In this document: piece after piece, positions 53,614-62,560 of the stretch | Position numbering within the stretch: the stretch's first letter is position 1 | Layout of the letters: the number at the start of each line of letters is the position of its first letter | Source: an uncultured Prevotella sp. | GTDB taxonomy: Bacteria > Bacteroidota > Bacteroidia > Bacteroidales > Bacteroidaceae | Assembly (NCBI GenBank): GCA_905234845.1 | Contig: CAJOIW010000004.1 | Span: forward strand, 19,911-83,910 | DNA length: 64,000 nucleotides | Direction of reading: 5' to 3' | Translations under genes and position numbers: made by a program | The notes under the pieces: generated by a model | The model's input: the letters and a program-made list of their open reading frames with translations, nothing else | The model's database searches: none | Told to the model about the DNA's origin: nothing

Positions 53614-55791
53614 TTATTTGATAATAATTTTTTTGGTTGTTCCGTTGTTCATGCGGACGATGTTCACGCCTTTCTGCAAGCTGGTAATTCGTCGGCCAGC
53701 AGTGTCGTAGATGGCTTGGGCGTTAGCTGTGGTCTCCCTCACCTCGGCAGCCTCGATGGCGGTAATAACTTCGTTCTCACCAAGAGTCTCAATATCGAAG
53801 AAGTCTTTGGCATTACCGTCACCGTTTGTCCATGCGCCGTGGAAGGTGACGCGGTGTGGCGGGAACACAAGTTCCTGACCGCTGGCACGGCAGAACTTGT
53901 CGTTTTTAATGAAATACAAGCCGTCGTCGTAGTCGTTTATGATCTGACGAACGTAATAGCCCTTGGCGGTCCAGCCGCTTAGGTTGGTATTCTGCTCGTA
54001 TGGACCTTCCAGTTCAGTGTCGCGCGTAGCATAGACGGTGATGCCATAGTTAAAAGAGTCGTCGGTCATCGTAAAATAAGCCGTTTTGCCTGTAAGTTTC
54101 TTGAAAACAAATGGGGTGTGGGCGGGTACGTTCTCGGCATTTCGGAAATACATTGTCTTCGTGTGCTCCTCATCGAGAGTGTAGGCTTGTACTCTATAAT
54201 CTGAGGTGAAATCATAGGGTAGGATGACAGATCCATAGTCAGTTGATATTGCGCGTAGATATCTGGCGATGTTGACTCTGAAGTCCCGTGGCAGCTCAAT
54301 ATCGACCTTGTCCTCAGAATAATAACTATAACACCTCAAGTCGTTCTCATCACCATCATAGGAATACACCACATTATCAACATCGGTAACTTTCTGACTG
54401 CCATGTGGCAGATAGATGACCGCGGTGGCGGGTACTCCATAGAACATATTTGATAAATCTTTCAAGTCCACGGAAGTGATTGCATCGGTGTCATCGCTGG
54501 CATAGAAGTCAATATACCGGAGACGACTAGCATAAAGCATAAATTTCGTTTTGGCTGTCGGTTGAATCATAAATTCTTTACCGAAAGTGACACTGGTTAT
54601 ACGACTGGCATAGAACATGCTGGACATTTCGGTTACTTTTGAGGTATCGAAGCTTGATAAGTCAAGTTTTTGCAATGCAGTTGAGCTGAACATTCCATTC
54701 ATGTGGGTTACATTGGAGGTATTGAAATTGGATAGGTTGAGTGTCGTCAGACCGCACCCATTGAACATAGTGCTCATGGTAGTCACGTTGGAGGTGTCAA
54801 AGCCAGTTATGTCGAGCACCCTCAGGTTGTAGCAACTCTGGAACATGGTGGACATATTTCTCACTTTTGATGTATTAAAACTGGTTACGTCAAGCTCTTG
54901 TAAGCTTTTGCAGCCGTTGAACATGCTTTCCATGGTGGTCACGTTGGAGGTGTCAAAGTTTGATAGGTCAAGCTCCGTTAGGCCGCTGCTGTTGTAGAAG
55001 ATGAAGCTCATGTCGGTCACTTTCGGGGTGTTGAAGCCAGTGAGGTCAAGTTCCGTCAGACTTTTGCACCCCGAAAATATAGAGTGCATTCTGGTTACTT
55101 TAGAGTTGTTGAGACCGGTTACGTTGAGCTTCGTCAGACCGCTGCAACTCATGAACATTGCACTCATGTCGGTCACGTTGGAGGTATCGAAACCGGTTAC
55201 GTCAAGTTCCGTCAGGCCGCTACAATCCGCAAACATACAACTCATATTAGTCACGTTGGAGGTGTCGAAGTTAGTTACGTCAAGCTCGGTCATACCGCTG
55301 CAACTCATGAACATTGCATTCATACTGGTCACTTTGGAGGTGTCGAAGCCAGTTACATCAAGCTCAGTCAGACCGCTGCAACCATAAAACATGCCGCCCA
55401 TAGTGGTCACGTTTGAAGTATTCAGGTTTTCAATACCTCTAATGGTTGTTAATTTAGAAAAGCCGTAAAACCAATTAAGCAAGCTTGACGGGCGAGCTGC
55501 TTTAAACGTGTCATCAAATACGATTGTCGTTACGTTATTGTAGATAGAAGATACCCTCCACTTAGGGTAGTATTGGCCTGATGCAATTTCAATATCATAA
55601 TAATCCACGTTTTCTTCGCCAACAGGTTCTCCATAATAAAATGTAAGCGTATTATTTTCGCTGTCGAAAACAGCATAACCTTGATCTGCCCACATCTGAG
55701 CGGACAGGAGAGAGACAAAAGCAGCAAGGAAAAGCCGCTTCTTGAGATTGATTCGTAAATTCATTTTCATCTTCATTTTTTTGTTTTGCAA
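53614..55791 (-). CDS. BspA-like leucine-rich repeat surface protein
   Basis: 725 residues. Signal peptide in residues about 10-36 (LKKRLFLAAFVSLLSAQMWA); starts at the second to fourth Met are equally possible. About eleven repeats of 24 residues with the BspA/DUF285 pattern (TSNVTTMGGMF-YGCSGLTELDVTGFD) fill residues about 125-395. A beta-rich C-terminal part ends in a type IX-like sorting tail (DTAGRRITSLQKGVNIV...). BspA proteins bind host matrix proteins and bacteria. First gene of a three-gene unit with the two small genes downstream. Internal near-identical DNA repeats could recombine. Confidence 0.88.
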   Translation of the reverse strand: MQNKKMKMKMNLRINLKKRLFLAAFVSLLSAQMWADQGYAVFDSENNTLTFYYGEPVGEENVDYYDIEIASGQYYPKWRVSSIYNNVTTIVFDDTFKAARPSSLLNWFYGFSKLTTIRGIENLNTSNVTTMGGMFYGCSGLTELDVTGFDTSKVTSMNAMFMSCSGMTELDVTNFDTSNVTNMSCMFADCSGLTELDVTGFDTSNVTDMSAMFMSCSGLTKLNVTGLNNSKVTRMHSIFSGCKSLTELDLTGFNTPKVTDMSFIFYNSSGLTELDLSNFDTSNVTTMESMFNGCKSLQELDVTSFNTSKVRNMSTMFQSCYNLRVLDITGFDTSNVTTMSTMFNGCGLTTLNLSNFNTSNVTHMNGMFSSTALQKLDLSSFDTSKVTEMSSMFYASRITSVTFGKEFMIQPTAKTKFMLYASRLRYIDFYASDDTDAITSVDLKDLSNMFYGVPATAVIYLPHGSQKVTDVDNVVYSYDGDENDLRCYSYYSEDKVDIELPRDFRVNIARYLRAISTDYGSVILPYDFTSDYRVQAYTLDEEHTKTMYFRNAENVPAHTPFVFKKLTGKTAYFTMTDDSFNYGITVYATRDTELEGPYEQNTNLSGWTAKGYYVRQIINDYDDGLYFIKNDKFCRASGQELVFPPHRVTFHGAWTNGDGNAKDFFDIETLGENEVITAIEAAEVRETTANAQAIYDTAGRRITSLQKGVNIVRMNNGTTKKIIIK

Positions 55792-55863
55792 TTTGATAAA
55801 TTAAAGTTTGAAATAATACAATCCTTAGCCCACATTTGTTGGCGTGACGGATAAATGTGGGTG

Positions 55864-55871
55864 CAAAGTTA
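55864..55871 (-). promoter_or_regulatory. BspA-like operon promoter, -7 box
   Basis: TAACTTTG on the minus strand matches TAnnTTTG, about 73 bases before the start. No TTTG box at the -33 distance. Upstream, 55989-56025 holds a run of TTTGGTGTTTAGCGTTTAG-type repeat. Confidence 0.5.
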
Positions 55872-56032
55872 GGATGAAAATGTAGTCGTGTGGTTAGATT
55901 TTAGGCAGTGTTTCTCTTGTTTTGTAGCCTAAAATGACATTTTTTTAGTAGGTGCCGACTGTTGAATGTCGGCTGGCTATCAGTGGTTTAGTGTTTGGTG
56001 TTTAGCGTTTAGTGTTTAGTGTCTATGGGTGA

Positions 56033-56830
56033 CTATTTGCGATGTTGCAGCACGGCGATGGCTTCCTCGCGGAGGTAGGGCACTTCGACGACGTGTGGGC
56101 GGCCGTAGTCGGGATGGAAGATGGCCAGGCGGCCTGCGGCAGTACGGATGTGGTAGTTTTTCTCAAGGATGTAGCGGTAAATGCTTACCTGCAGGGCGTA
56201 GTGCCAGTAGGTGGTGTCGGGGATGTGGCCGATGGGCTGGAGTGCTGTCTTGCCGAAGCGGCTGACGGTGTCGGGCTGACCTTGGTAGAGAATCTTGTTA
56301 CTGCGCTTCCAGTCGTAGATGGTAAACACGCCGTCTTGCAGGTCGAGGAAGTCGAGTGTTCCTGCGACGCGGCTGTCCTCGTCGAAGATAGCCCACTCGG
56401 TGCGGTAGGGTGTGAGATGGTATTGTCGGGTGAAGCGGAGGAAGAGCTGATAGGTCTCATCAAGGCCCCCCTGGCCCCCCTCTAGCTCCCCCGAGGGGGA
56501 GGGTTCGCCCGCCCGTAGTCTTCCCCCCTGGGGGGGAGGGGAAGAAGGCAGTCCGAGGTAGTAGCGTTCAATCTTCTCGTGCATCTGTGTGCCGAGGGTG
56601 CGGGCTATCTCGCCCTTGTGCGCCCACTGGGCTTTGATCTCATCGGGGGTGAGCCCGAGGTCGAGCGCTTTCTTCTCTGCCCAGTAGTCGGCATCGAATT
56701 TCTCAAACTGGTCTTCTACGATGGTGGTGACTGAGCGGAACACCTGTCCGTCTATCGTATAGACGTGCTCGCGGGCATCAAAGTGCAGTCGCTCGTCGCG
56801 TTCGTGGCGGTTGAGCTGGTTATAGTTCAT
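56033..56830 (-). CDS. PD-(D/E)XK family nuclease
   Basis: 265 residues. The catalytic core VAGTLDFLDLQ... FTIYDWKRSNK (about residues 155-180) has Asp and the D-x-K pattern of the PD-(D/E)XK fold, close to the Cas4/RecB-like nuclease branch. The N-terminal HVYTIDGQVFRSVTTIV is also seen in this group. Residues about 95-122 are an in-frame G/C repeat. It follows the outer membrane barrel gene by 106 bases. DNA repair is likely; the partner is not identified, although a RecD-like ATPase lies 3 kb away on the other strand. Confidence 0.75.
   Translation of the reverse strand: MNYNQLNRHERDERLHFDAREHVYTIDGQVFRSVTTIVEDQFEKFDADYWAEKKALDLGLTPDEIKAQWAHKGEIARTLGTQMHEKIERYYLGLPSSPPPQGGRLRAGEPSPSGELEGGQGGLDETYQLFLRFTRQYHLTPYRTEWAIFDEDSRVAGTLDFLDLQDGVFTIYDWKRSNKILYQGQPDTVSRFGKTALQPIGHIPDTTYWHYALQVSIYRYILEKNYHIRTAAGRLAIFHPDYGRPHVVEVPYLREEAIAVLQHRK
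56463..56545. repeat. G/C repeat inside the PD-(D/E)XK gene
   Basis: Units CCCCTCTAGCTCCCCCGAGG, GGGAGGGTTCGCCCGCCC and TTCCCCCCTGGGGGGGAGGG, read on the minus strand in frame as SSPPPQGGRLRAG and SPSGELEGGQGG. Adjoins a helix before the catalytic core. Confidence 0.78.
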
Positions 56831-56936
56831 AGTTTTTAAAGTATTCGGAGGTGAAGCAATCGCTTCGCTAATGAATAATGAACAATGAATAATTTTTCAC
56901 TTTTCACTTTTCATTAGCGCAGCGCCTTATCACTTC

Positions 56937-59471
56937 TTACATTCCCATTCCCATGCCTGTACCTGTGGGCGTGGTGGTTTGTTGTGAGTCGTTCTTGTCT
57001 TCCATGAAGTCGTTACTAATCTTCGACTGGTGCTGGCGCATCTGTTTCTTCATGTTTCCGAAGTTATAGGTAAGCTGTATGCCGCACAGGGCTACGGGCA
57101 CTTTTATCTTCTGCTGGTTGGTAAACTCGGGGCTGTGACTATAGTTGTCGAAGACGAGTTTCCCGCCACTGCGCAGACCGGTAAAGCCGAAGACTGATAC
57201 GTTGAGCTTCTCATCGAGCAGTTGCTTGGTGAGGCTGCCGAAGCATCCGCTGAAACCGCTCCGCCATCCTTGCAGCTCATACGACTTGGTGTTGGCCATG
57301 AGGTTCATGCTGAGCTTGAGCTGCCAGGGCAGGGTCTGCTGCAGGCCGAGCATGGCGTTGCCCGTCCATCCGTGACTGCTTGCGCCTAACTGCTGGCTGT
57401 GCAGGTCGTTGTAGCCCACGCCTCCGTTGAAGATGACGCGTGTGGCCTTAGCCAAAGCCCAGTTCATGTAGAGGTTGGCGGAGGTAATGCTACTGTGCAC
57501 CACGTTGCCGTAGGTGCTGTGAAGGATATTATTCTCGTAGAACGAGTATTGTGCGATGCCGTTGTTGGAGAAGCTCTGCCGCAGATTTAGGTTCACCATA
57601 AGCTTCGGGGTGAACGAGTTGATAACGAGTCCGATGTTATGCGATTTCTCCACGTCGAGGTCGCTGTTACCATAGCTGATGGCGGTGGGGTCGGTCTTGT
57701 CGTGATAGGGGTTGAGGTAGGAGATGCTGGGTCGCGAGATACGCATGTTATAGGTCAGACCGATATTCTGCGTGGGTGCGAAGTTGTAGCTGATGCTTGC
57801 CGACGGCACAAGATTGCCGTAGTCGGTATGGAAGTCGTTTCCTTCGCCGACCAGGTATTTCACACGCTGCCAGGTGTGCTCGTAGCGCAGACCAGCCTTG
57901 GTGCCCACCTTTCCGAATGTTCCCGCATACTCGGCATAGCCTGCGGCGATGTCGTTCAAGTGGCGGTATTTCATGGCACGGTCATCAACGAGCTGCCAGT
58001 CATCGGTTCCGGCAATATAGTATTTCGAGTTCGATGAGTTGATGCGTCCGATGAATTTTCCGCCCGTGCTGAGGGTCTGGCCTTTACCGATGGGGGTGGT
58101 GTAGTCTACTTGAAAGGTGTGCTCCTGCGTGGTGGTGTTATTGTCGGAAAGGAAGCTGGAAAGGTCTGGCATGTCTTCATCACCTTTCACCCAAGCTCCA
58201 TTCCCCAATTCATAATGGTTCTCTGTTTTGCTGCGGTTGGGACTGATGTTGAAGAGGTAGCTCAGCGTGATTGAGCGTGTGCGGTCGGCATTGAAGAACC
58301 GCTGATAGTCAAGACTGGCATTTATCGACTCAAAACGGTTTTTGCTGTTGTTGCTGGTACCGTAGCCAAATCCCTCTCCATAGAAACCGCCGGACATGGT
58401 GTTGCGACCGTTAAGGCGGTTGTTATTGTTGCCGAACATGATACTGGCCGAGCCGCCTATGGTGGAAAGCGAGTCGATATCGTAGTTAAACGACAGGCTA
58501 CCCATGTTGAACTGGCTTTTCACTCTGCCATCGGTGGTCATGACGGTGTGGATATCGCTTGGTGTGGCATGCTGCACACGATCCATTTCCACTTCAGTTC
58601 CTTTCAGATTCTGATATCTGAAGAAGAGGTTAGTGCCAATCGAGAGCTTGCCTTGTTGCACATTCACAGAGCCGCCGCCACCGAAACCACGATTAGCAGC
58701 CTGCAGCTGCACCGAGCCGTTGTAGCCGTTCATGTTGGCTTGTGAGCTGCCGTCGGCGGCTCGCTGTGTGATGATGTTGAGCACGCCGGCTGCACCCTCG
58801 GCATCGTATTTGGCTCCTGGGTTGGTCACCACCTCAATGCTTTTCACCATCGAGGCGGGCATGGCCTTGAATATCTGTGAGGGATTGCTGCTGAGCATGG
58901 GGTTTGGCTTGCCGTCAACATAGACCTTGAACGAGCTCGAGCCATTCACGGTGATATTGTCTTGTCCGTCGACGCTGACCATCGGTACCTTGCGTAGCAT
59001 GTCGAGCACGGTCGACGATTTCGAGTCTACATCGTCGCTGACATTGTACGACATCTTGTCGGTCTCCATCTTCACCAGCGGTGCCTGTGCCACTACTTCC
59101 ACGCCTTTGAGCATCTCGGTGTCGTCGCGCATGAGCAAAGTGCCCAGATTGATCTCAGCCTCACCACCCAGCGTCACGTTGCGCCGAAGCGTGCCTTTGC
59201 CCACCGAGCTGAATATGACGACAAACGCGCCCTTTCCCTTCACGGGCTGGCTGAACCGTCCGTCTAAGTCGGTCACCGACATGGCCACGGCCTGCTTCTC
59301 GTTCGACTGCTTATAGACACGCACAGTGGCGTAGGGCTCTCCCTCGCGAGTCAGTGAGTCGAGAAGCTCACCTTTAATAATAGTCGACTGTGCTGAGACA
59401 ACCATCGTTGTCAGCAGGAAAAAACAAAGTGTGATGGCGCGACGTGCGGCACCCATAGGCTTAAAATTCAT
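56937..59471 (-). CDS. TonB-dependent-receptor-like outer membrane barrel
   Basis: 844 residues. Signal peptide (about 1-27, ITLCFFLLTTMVVSAQ), a carboxypeptidase-regulatory-like domain (about 30-105), a plug-like domain (about 115-240, LDMLRKVPMVSVDGQDNITVNG... and YDAEGAAGVLNIIT) and a beta-barrel of the OMP_b-brl_3 kind. No SusD partner follows, so it is not a SusCD pair. The C terminus is odd: MKKQMRQHQSKISNDF, a Gln/Asp-rich stretch and a GTGMGMGM end. Substrate unknown. Confidence 0.82.
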   Translation of the reverse strand: MNFKPMGAARRAITLCFFLLTTMVVSAQSTIIKGELLDSLTREGEPYATVRVYKQSNEKQAVAMSVTDLDGRFSQPVKGKGAFVVIFSSVGKGTLRRNVTLGGEAEINLGTLLMRDDTEMLKGVEVVAQAPLVKMETDKMSYNVSDDVDSKSSTVLDMLRKVPMVSVDGQDNITVNGSSSFKVYVDGKPNPMLSSNPSQIFKAMPASMVKSIEVVTNPGAKYDAEGAAGVLNIITQRAADGSSQANMNGYNGSVQLQAANRGFGGGGSVNVQQGKLSIGTNLFFRYQNLKGTEVEMDRVQHATPSDIHTVMTTDGRVKSQFNMGSLSFNYDIDSLSTIGGSASIMFGNNNNRLNGRNTMSGGFYGEGFGYGTSNNSKNRFESINASLDYQRFFNADRTRSITLSYLFNISPNRSKTENHYELGNGAWVKGDEDMPDLSSFLSDNNTTTQEHTFQVDYTTPIGKGQTLSTGGKFIGRINSSNSKYYIAGTDDWQLVDDRAMKYRHLNDIAAGYAEYAGTFGKVGTKAGLRYEHTWQRVKYLVGEGNDFHTDYGNLVPSASISYNFAPTQNIGLTYNMRISRPSISYLNPYHDKTDPTAISYGNSDLDVEKSHNIGLVINSFTPKLMVNLNLRQSFSNNGIAQYSFYENNILHSTYGNVVHSSITSANLYMNWALAKATRVIFNGGVGYNDLHSQQLGASSHGWTGNAMLGLQQTLPWQLKLSMNLMANTKSYELQGWRSGFSGCFGSLTKQLLDEKLNVSVFGFTGLRSGGKLVFDNYSHSPEFTNQQKIKVPVALCGIQLTYNFGNMKKQMRQHQSKISNDFMEDKNDSQQTTTPTGTGMGMGM

Positions 59472-59744
59472 AGTGATGATGTGTTGTAAAAATACTTTCT
59501 CCTAATTAGACGAATAAAAGTATGATTTTGTTTCAGGGACTATGTTAAAAATAATTAATAGGCAGGGATATTTATTTCTATTAGCGTTATCTTTGCATAA
59601 GATAAGCTGCATCTCAACATAGGAAACAAGCTTTCTCTGTGTTCGATTTGCGCTATCGGAGTTCATAAAGCCCCCTCCCCTTGGGGGAGGGATGGGGAGA
59701 GGTTCCTGTATCGTCCTTGAACTCCTTGAACTCCTGAACTCCTT
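59472..59744. other. Divergent spacer, outer membrane barrel / RecD-like gene
   Basis: Contains the diverged single copy of the 66-bp repeat (59588-59653), beginning with a -7 box TATCTTTG, and one G/C unit (59668-59703, CCCCTCCCCTTGGGGGAGGG). Upstream of the barrel gene only AT-rich sequence is seen. Confidence 0.6.
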
Positions 59745-61220
59745 ATGTATATTATGAGCAGAGATGAGTTTATTGGCCTGTTGCGGAGGTCTTTTGAATA
59801 CGAGCCTACGGGTGATCAGCTGGAGGCGATGCAGACATTTGCCGAGTTTCTGGCCGACCGCTCGGAGAGGAAGGTGATGCTGCTATGTGGTGCGGCAGGA
59901 ACGGGCAAGACATTGCTTGCTGCTACTTTCGTCAAAACTCTGGTGCGGCTCGGGCAGAAGGTACAGCTCATGGCACCGACAGGTAGGGCGGCAAAGGTTT
60001 TTTCGTTGAATGCCGGACAACCCGCCCATACCATTCACCGCAAGATTTACCGGCAAAAAGCGTTCGCGGGCGACTTCAATCTGAGCGACAATCCCCTGCA
60101 CCATGCCCTCTTCTTTGTCGACGAGGCCTCGATGATAGCCAACGACGGGAATTACTCTCCCCTCTCCCCCTCCAGTGGGAGGGGGTTGGGGGAAGGCTGG
60201 GCCTTCGGAAGTGGTCGGCTGCTCGACGACCTCGTGCAATATGTTTACAATGGCCATCATTGTGCCATGTTGCTCATCGGCGACGCGGCTCAGCTGCCTC
60301 CTGTTGGCGAGAGTGAGTCACCGGCCTTGAGCGTAGGATGGATGGAGGGCTATGGGCTGAAAGTCTATGCGAGCAGGCTCGACGAGGTGCTCCGCCAGGC
60401 AGCCATGTCGGGCATCCTGTGGAATGCGACGGCCATCAGAAACCTTCATGGAGGTTTTCAGCTTCGGTTGAAGGGCTTTGCCGACATTCACGTGGTGCGA
60501 GGCGACGAACTCGTCGACAGCATCGCACAGAGTTATCGCGAGGTAGGCATGGACGAGACAATGGTGGTGACACGCTCGAATAAACGCGCCAACATCTTCA
60601 ACAATGGTATCCGCAATACAATCCTCGACCGTGAGGAGGAACTTACCCGTGGCGACCAGTTGCTTGTGGTGAAGAATAAATACCTGAGCCCTACACATCA
60701 AGACCCATCACCCACCACCCCTCACCCAATTAATTTTTCCTTCATCGCCAATGGCGACCGTGCGGTCGTTGTGCGTGTGCGCAACTATCGTGACCTATAC
60801 GGCTTCCGCTTTGCCGACCTTACGTTACGCTTCCCCGATTATGACGACGTGGAGTTGACCCTTACCACCTGTCTCGACTCGCTCCAGGCGGAGGCACCTG
60901 CCCTTACCCGCGAGCAGACAAGCCAGCTCTACGAGGCCGTCATGGAAGACTATGCCCATATTCGCAATAAACAAGAACGACTCAGACTGTTGAAGGAAGA
61001 CCCCTACTATAATGCCTTGCAAGTGAAGTATGGCTATGCCGTTACCTGCCACAAGGCGCAGGGCGGACAGTGGGCGCATGTCTATCTCGATCAGGGCTAT
61101 ATCACTGCCGACATGATGACCGAAGAATATTTCCACTGGCTCTATACCGCTTTCACCCGTGCTACCCAGCAACTCTTCCTTGTCAACTGGCCGGAAGAGA
61201 TAATCCACCCTCAGCCCTAA
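59745..61220 (+). CDS. RecD-like ATP-dependent DNA helicase/nuclease subunit
   Basis: 491 residues. Walker A loop LLCGAAGTGKTLLA (near residue 45-58), APTGRAAKVF (motif Ia, near 77), Walker B VDEASMI (near 125), LLIGDAAQLPPVGE (near 175), and a C-terminal YAVTCHKAQGGQWAHVYLD (near 430) with YTAFTRATQQLFLVNW (near 470), as in RecD/UvrD_C_2 proteins. An alternative start is at 59754. In-frame G/C repeats lie near residues 137-151 and a second Pro/Thr-rich insert at about 315-328. Probably a DNA repair helicase of superfamily 1. Confidence 0.82.
   Translation: MYIMSRDEFIGLLRRSFEYEPTGDQLEAMQTFAEFLADRSERKVMLLCGAAGTGKTLLAATFVKTLVRLGQKVQLMAPTGRAAKVFSLNAGQPAHTIHRKIYRQKAFAGDFNLSDNPLHHALFFVDEASMIANDGNYSPLSPSSGRGLGEGWAFGSGRLLDDLVQYVYNGHHCAMLLIGDAAQLPPVGESESPALSVGWMEGYGLKVYASRLDEVLRQAAMSGILWNATAIRNLHGGFQLRLKGFADIHVVRGDELVDSIAQSYREVGMDETMVVTRSNKRANIFNNGIRNTILDREEELTRGDQLLVVKNKYLSPTHQDPSPTTPHPINFSFIANGDRAVVVRVRNYRDLYGFRFADLTLRFPDYDDVELTLTTCLDSLQAEAPALTREQTSQLYEAVMEDYAHIRNKQERLRLLKEDPYYNALQVKYGYAVTCHKAQGGQWAHVYLDQGYITADMMTEEYFHWLYTAFTRATQQLFLVNWPEEIIHPQP
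60154..60199. repeat. G/C repeat inside the RecD-like gene
   Basis: CTCTCCCCTCTCCCCCTCC then AGTGGGAGGGGGTTGGGG, coded in frame as YSPLSPSSGRGLGEG, directly after the Walker B region and before FGSGRLLDDLVQ. Its position close to the active site makes it notable. Confidence 0.75.
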
Positions 61221-61326
61221 ACCCCTCCCCATCCCCATCCCGAGCGGAGCTCGCCCCTCCCGTAGCCTTCCCCCAAGGGGAGGGAGTTATGTTCCTCTCC
61301 TTCGGGGAGGTTAGGAGGGGTTCATC
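61219..61326. repeat. G/C repeat array after the RecD-like gene
   Basis: Composite of CCCCTCCCCATCC, the CGAGCGGAGCTCGCCCC block shared with 38.4 kb, CCCCCAAGGGGAGGGAG and CTCTCCTTCGGGGAGG. Ends just before the promoter of the next gene. Confidence 0.78.
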
Positions 61327-61347
61327 ATGAAAAAACCTACCCTAATA

Positions 61348-61379
61348 TTTGGTCAATACAAACATTATAACTATTTTTG
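61348..61379 (+). promoter_or_regulatory. Promoter of the lipoprotein gene
   Basis: TTTG (61348-61351), 20-base spacer, TATTTTTG (61372-61379): complete match. Leader to the ATG at 61480 would be about 95 bases. Confidence 0.65.
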
Positions 61380-61479
61380 TAGACGATAATATCATAAAAA
61401 GGCTGACACAGTGGAAACGGGTTCTGCCACTGAGGAAGCCAAGAACATCATCAGCAGAGCCCGCAAAAGAGAAAAGCAT

Positions 61480-62001
61480 ATGAAAAAAAGTGTTTTAATG
61501 GCTATCGCAGCATTTGCCATGATTCTTGCTGCCTGTGGAAACAAGAGCGCCGCACCCGCTGAAGGTGACAACGGCAAAGATGCTCCCGCAACCGAGGTAA
61601 AGGGTACCAAGTTCGAAGGTGCGAACTTCACGCTGACCTATCCCGAGGCACTGAAGGAGACCTATTCCAGCGATGAGATGATCAACGCAGGCAATGAGGA
61701 CGGCTCCATTGCCCTCGATGCCACTTACAACGACATGGGACCGGCCATCAGCGAGCTGAAGACCTATCTCGACAACTACGCCTCAGTACTGATGAAGGAT
61801 GCCAAGATGGAAGACTCCAATATCGACGGCAAGACGCTGACCGCCAAATTTGTGAAAGAAGACGGTTCGGTAAACATGCACTTCGTCGTGATGAAGGAAG
61901 ACAAAATAGGTGTGTCCGGCAGCCTGAAGTGCAACAAAGATAAGGAAGAAGAGGCAAAAGGCTACGTTGACAGCATTATCAAGTCGATAACATTCAAATA
62001 A
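61480..62001 (+). CDS. Putative lipoprotein with PsbP/DUF-like beta domain
   Basis: Start set at 61480 where the lipoprotein signal begins (KKSVLMAIAAFAMILAAC, Cys near residue 19); the frame continues upstream to 61411 without a convincing start. 173 residues. The linker is Ala/Glu/Asp-rich, then a compact alpha/beta domain (FEGANFTLTYPEAL, near 50; TLTAKFVKEDGSVNMHFVV, near 117; C-terminal YVDSIIKSITF). No catalytic motif seen; function unknown. Confidence 0.65.
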   Translation: MKKSVLMAIAAFAMILAACGNKSAAPAEGDNGKDAPATEVKGTKFEGANFTLTYPEALKETYSSDEMINAGNEDGSIALDATYNDMGPAISELKTYLDNYASVLMKDAKMEDSNIDGKTLTAKFVKEDGSVNMHFVVMKEDKIGVSGSLKCNKDKEEEAKGYVDSIIKSITFK

Positions 62002-62004
62002 AAC

Positions 62005-62290
62005 GTCTCCCCAACCCTCTCCCAAGGGGAGGGAGAAACCCCTCCGAACAGCCCCCTCCGACTCCCCCCATTAGGGGAGGGGAGGAAAAACCCCTCCTAA
62101 CCTCCCCGTTGTAGAGACGCCACATTGTGACGTCTCTACTGCATGCAACGCCCTCCCCTTGGGGGGAAAGGCTACGGGTAGGCGCGTCAGCGGGAATGGG
62201 CAACGGGGGGGCGTTCTCCTCTCCTTCGGGGAGGTCGGGAGGGGTTGCTCGGGATGGGGATGGGTTTTGTTAGGAGGGGTTGCAGAGGGG
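62005..62290. repeat. Dense G/C repeat cluster
   Basis: At least six units in 285 bases, including CTCTCCCAAGGGGAGGGAG (62020-62038 region), CCCCCATTAGGGGAGGGGAG and CTCTCCTTCGGGGAGG (near 62218). In the middle a different element, GTAGAGACG-11 bases-CGTCTCTAC (62111-62139 region), a hairpin I know as frequent in Bacteroidetes genomes. Longest repeat-only stretch of the window. Confidence 0.78.
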
Positions 62291-62560
62291 GAGCTCGCAC
62301 AGTATTCGTACCAGATACACCTCGTATTTGTACCTGAAACAACCAGTATTTGCCGTAAATACTACCTGTTTCAGTTTCAAAATCCACTCTGAAACTACGA
62401 CTTATAAAACTATCTTGTTGACTTTTTGAGCTGGTAAATTTGTTGAAATAATATTGTATTTATCATTTTTATGCCTATAAAAGGTATCTTTTGCTTAATA
62501 TATCATGGTGTTTGAAACAAAATGATTATCTTTGTACCATAATCAATTGTAGGAAATGGA
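62291..62560. other. AT-rich spacer with stem-loops before the methyltransferase gene
   Basis: A nested hairpin: CTGAAACA (62334-62341) with TGTTTCAG (62367-62374), enclosing AGTATTT (62345-62351) with AAATACT (62357-62363). A second: AGTTTCA (62373-62379) with TGAAACT (62390-62396). Direct repeats GTATTCGTACC/GTATTTGTACC precede them. Then AT-rich sequence. A -7 box TATCTTTG is at 62527-62534. The base composition change starts here. Confidence 0.6.

Noticed and set aside
62005..62290. Intrinsic terminator array
   Set aside because: The hairpins have no T-runs and the same units lie inside coding regions, so termination is not their general role.
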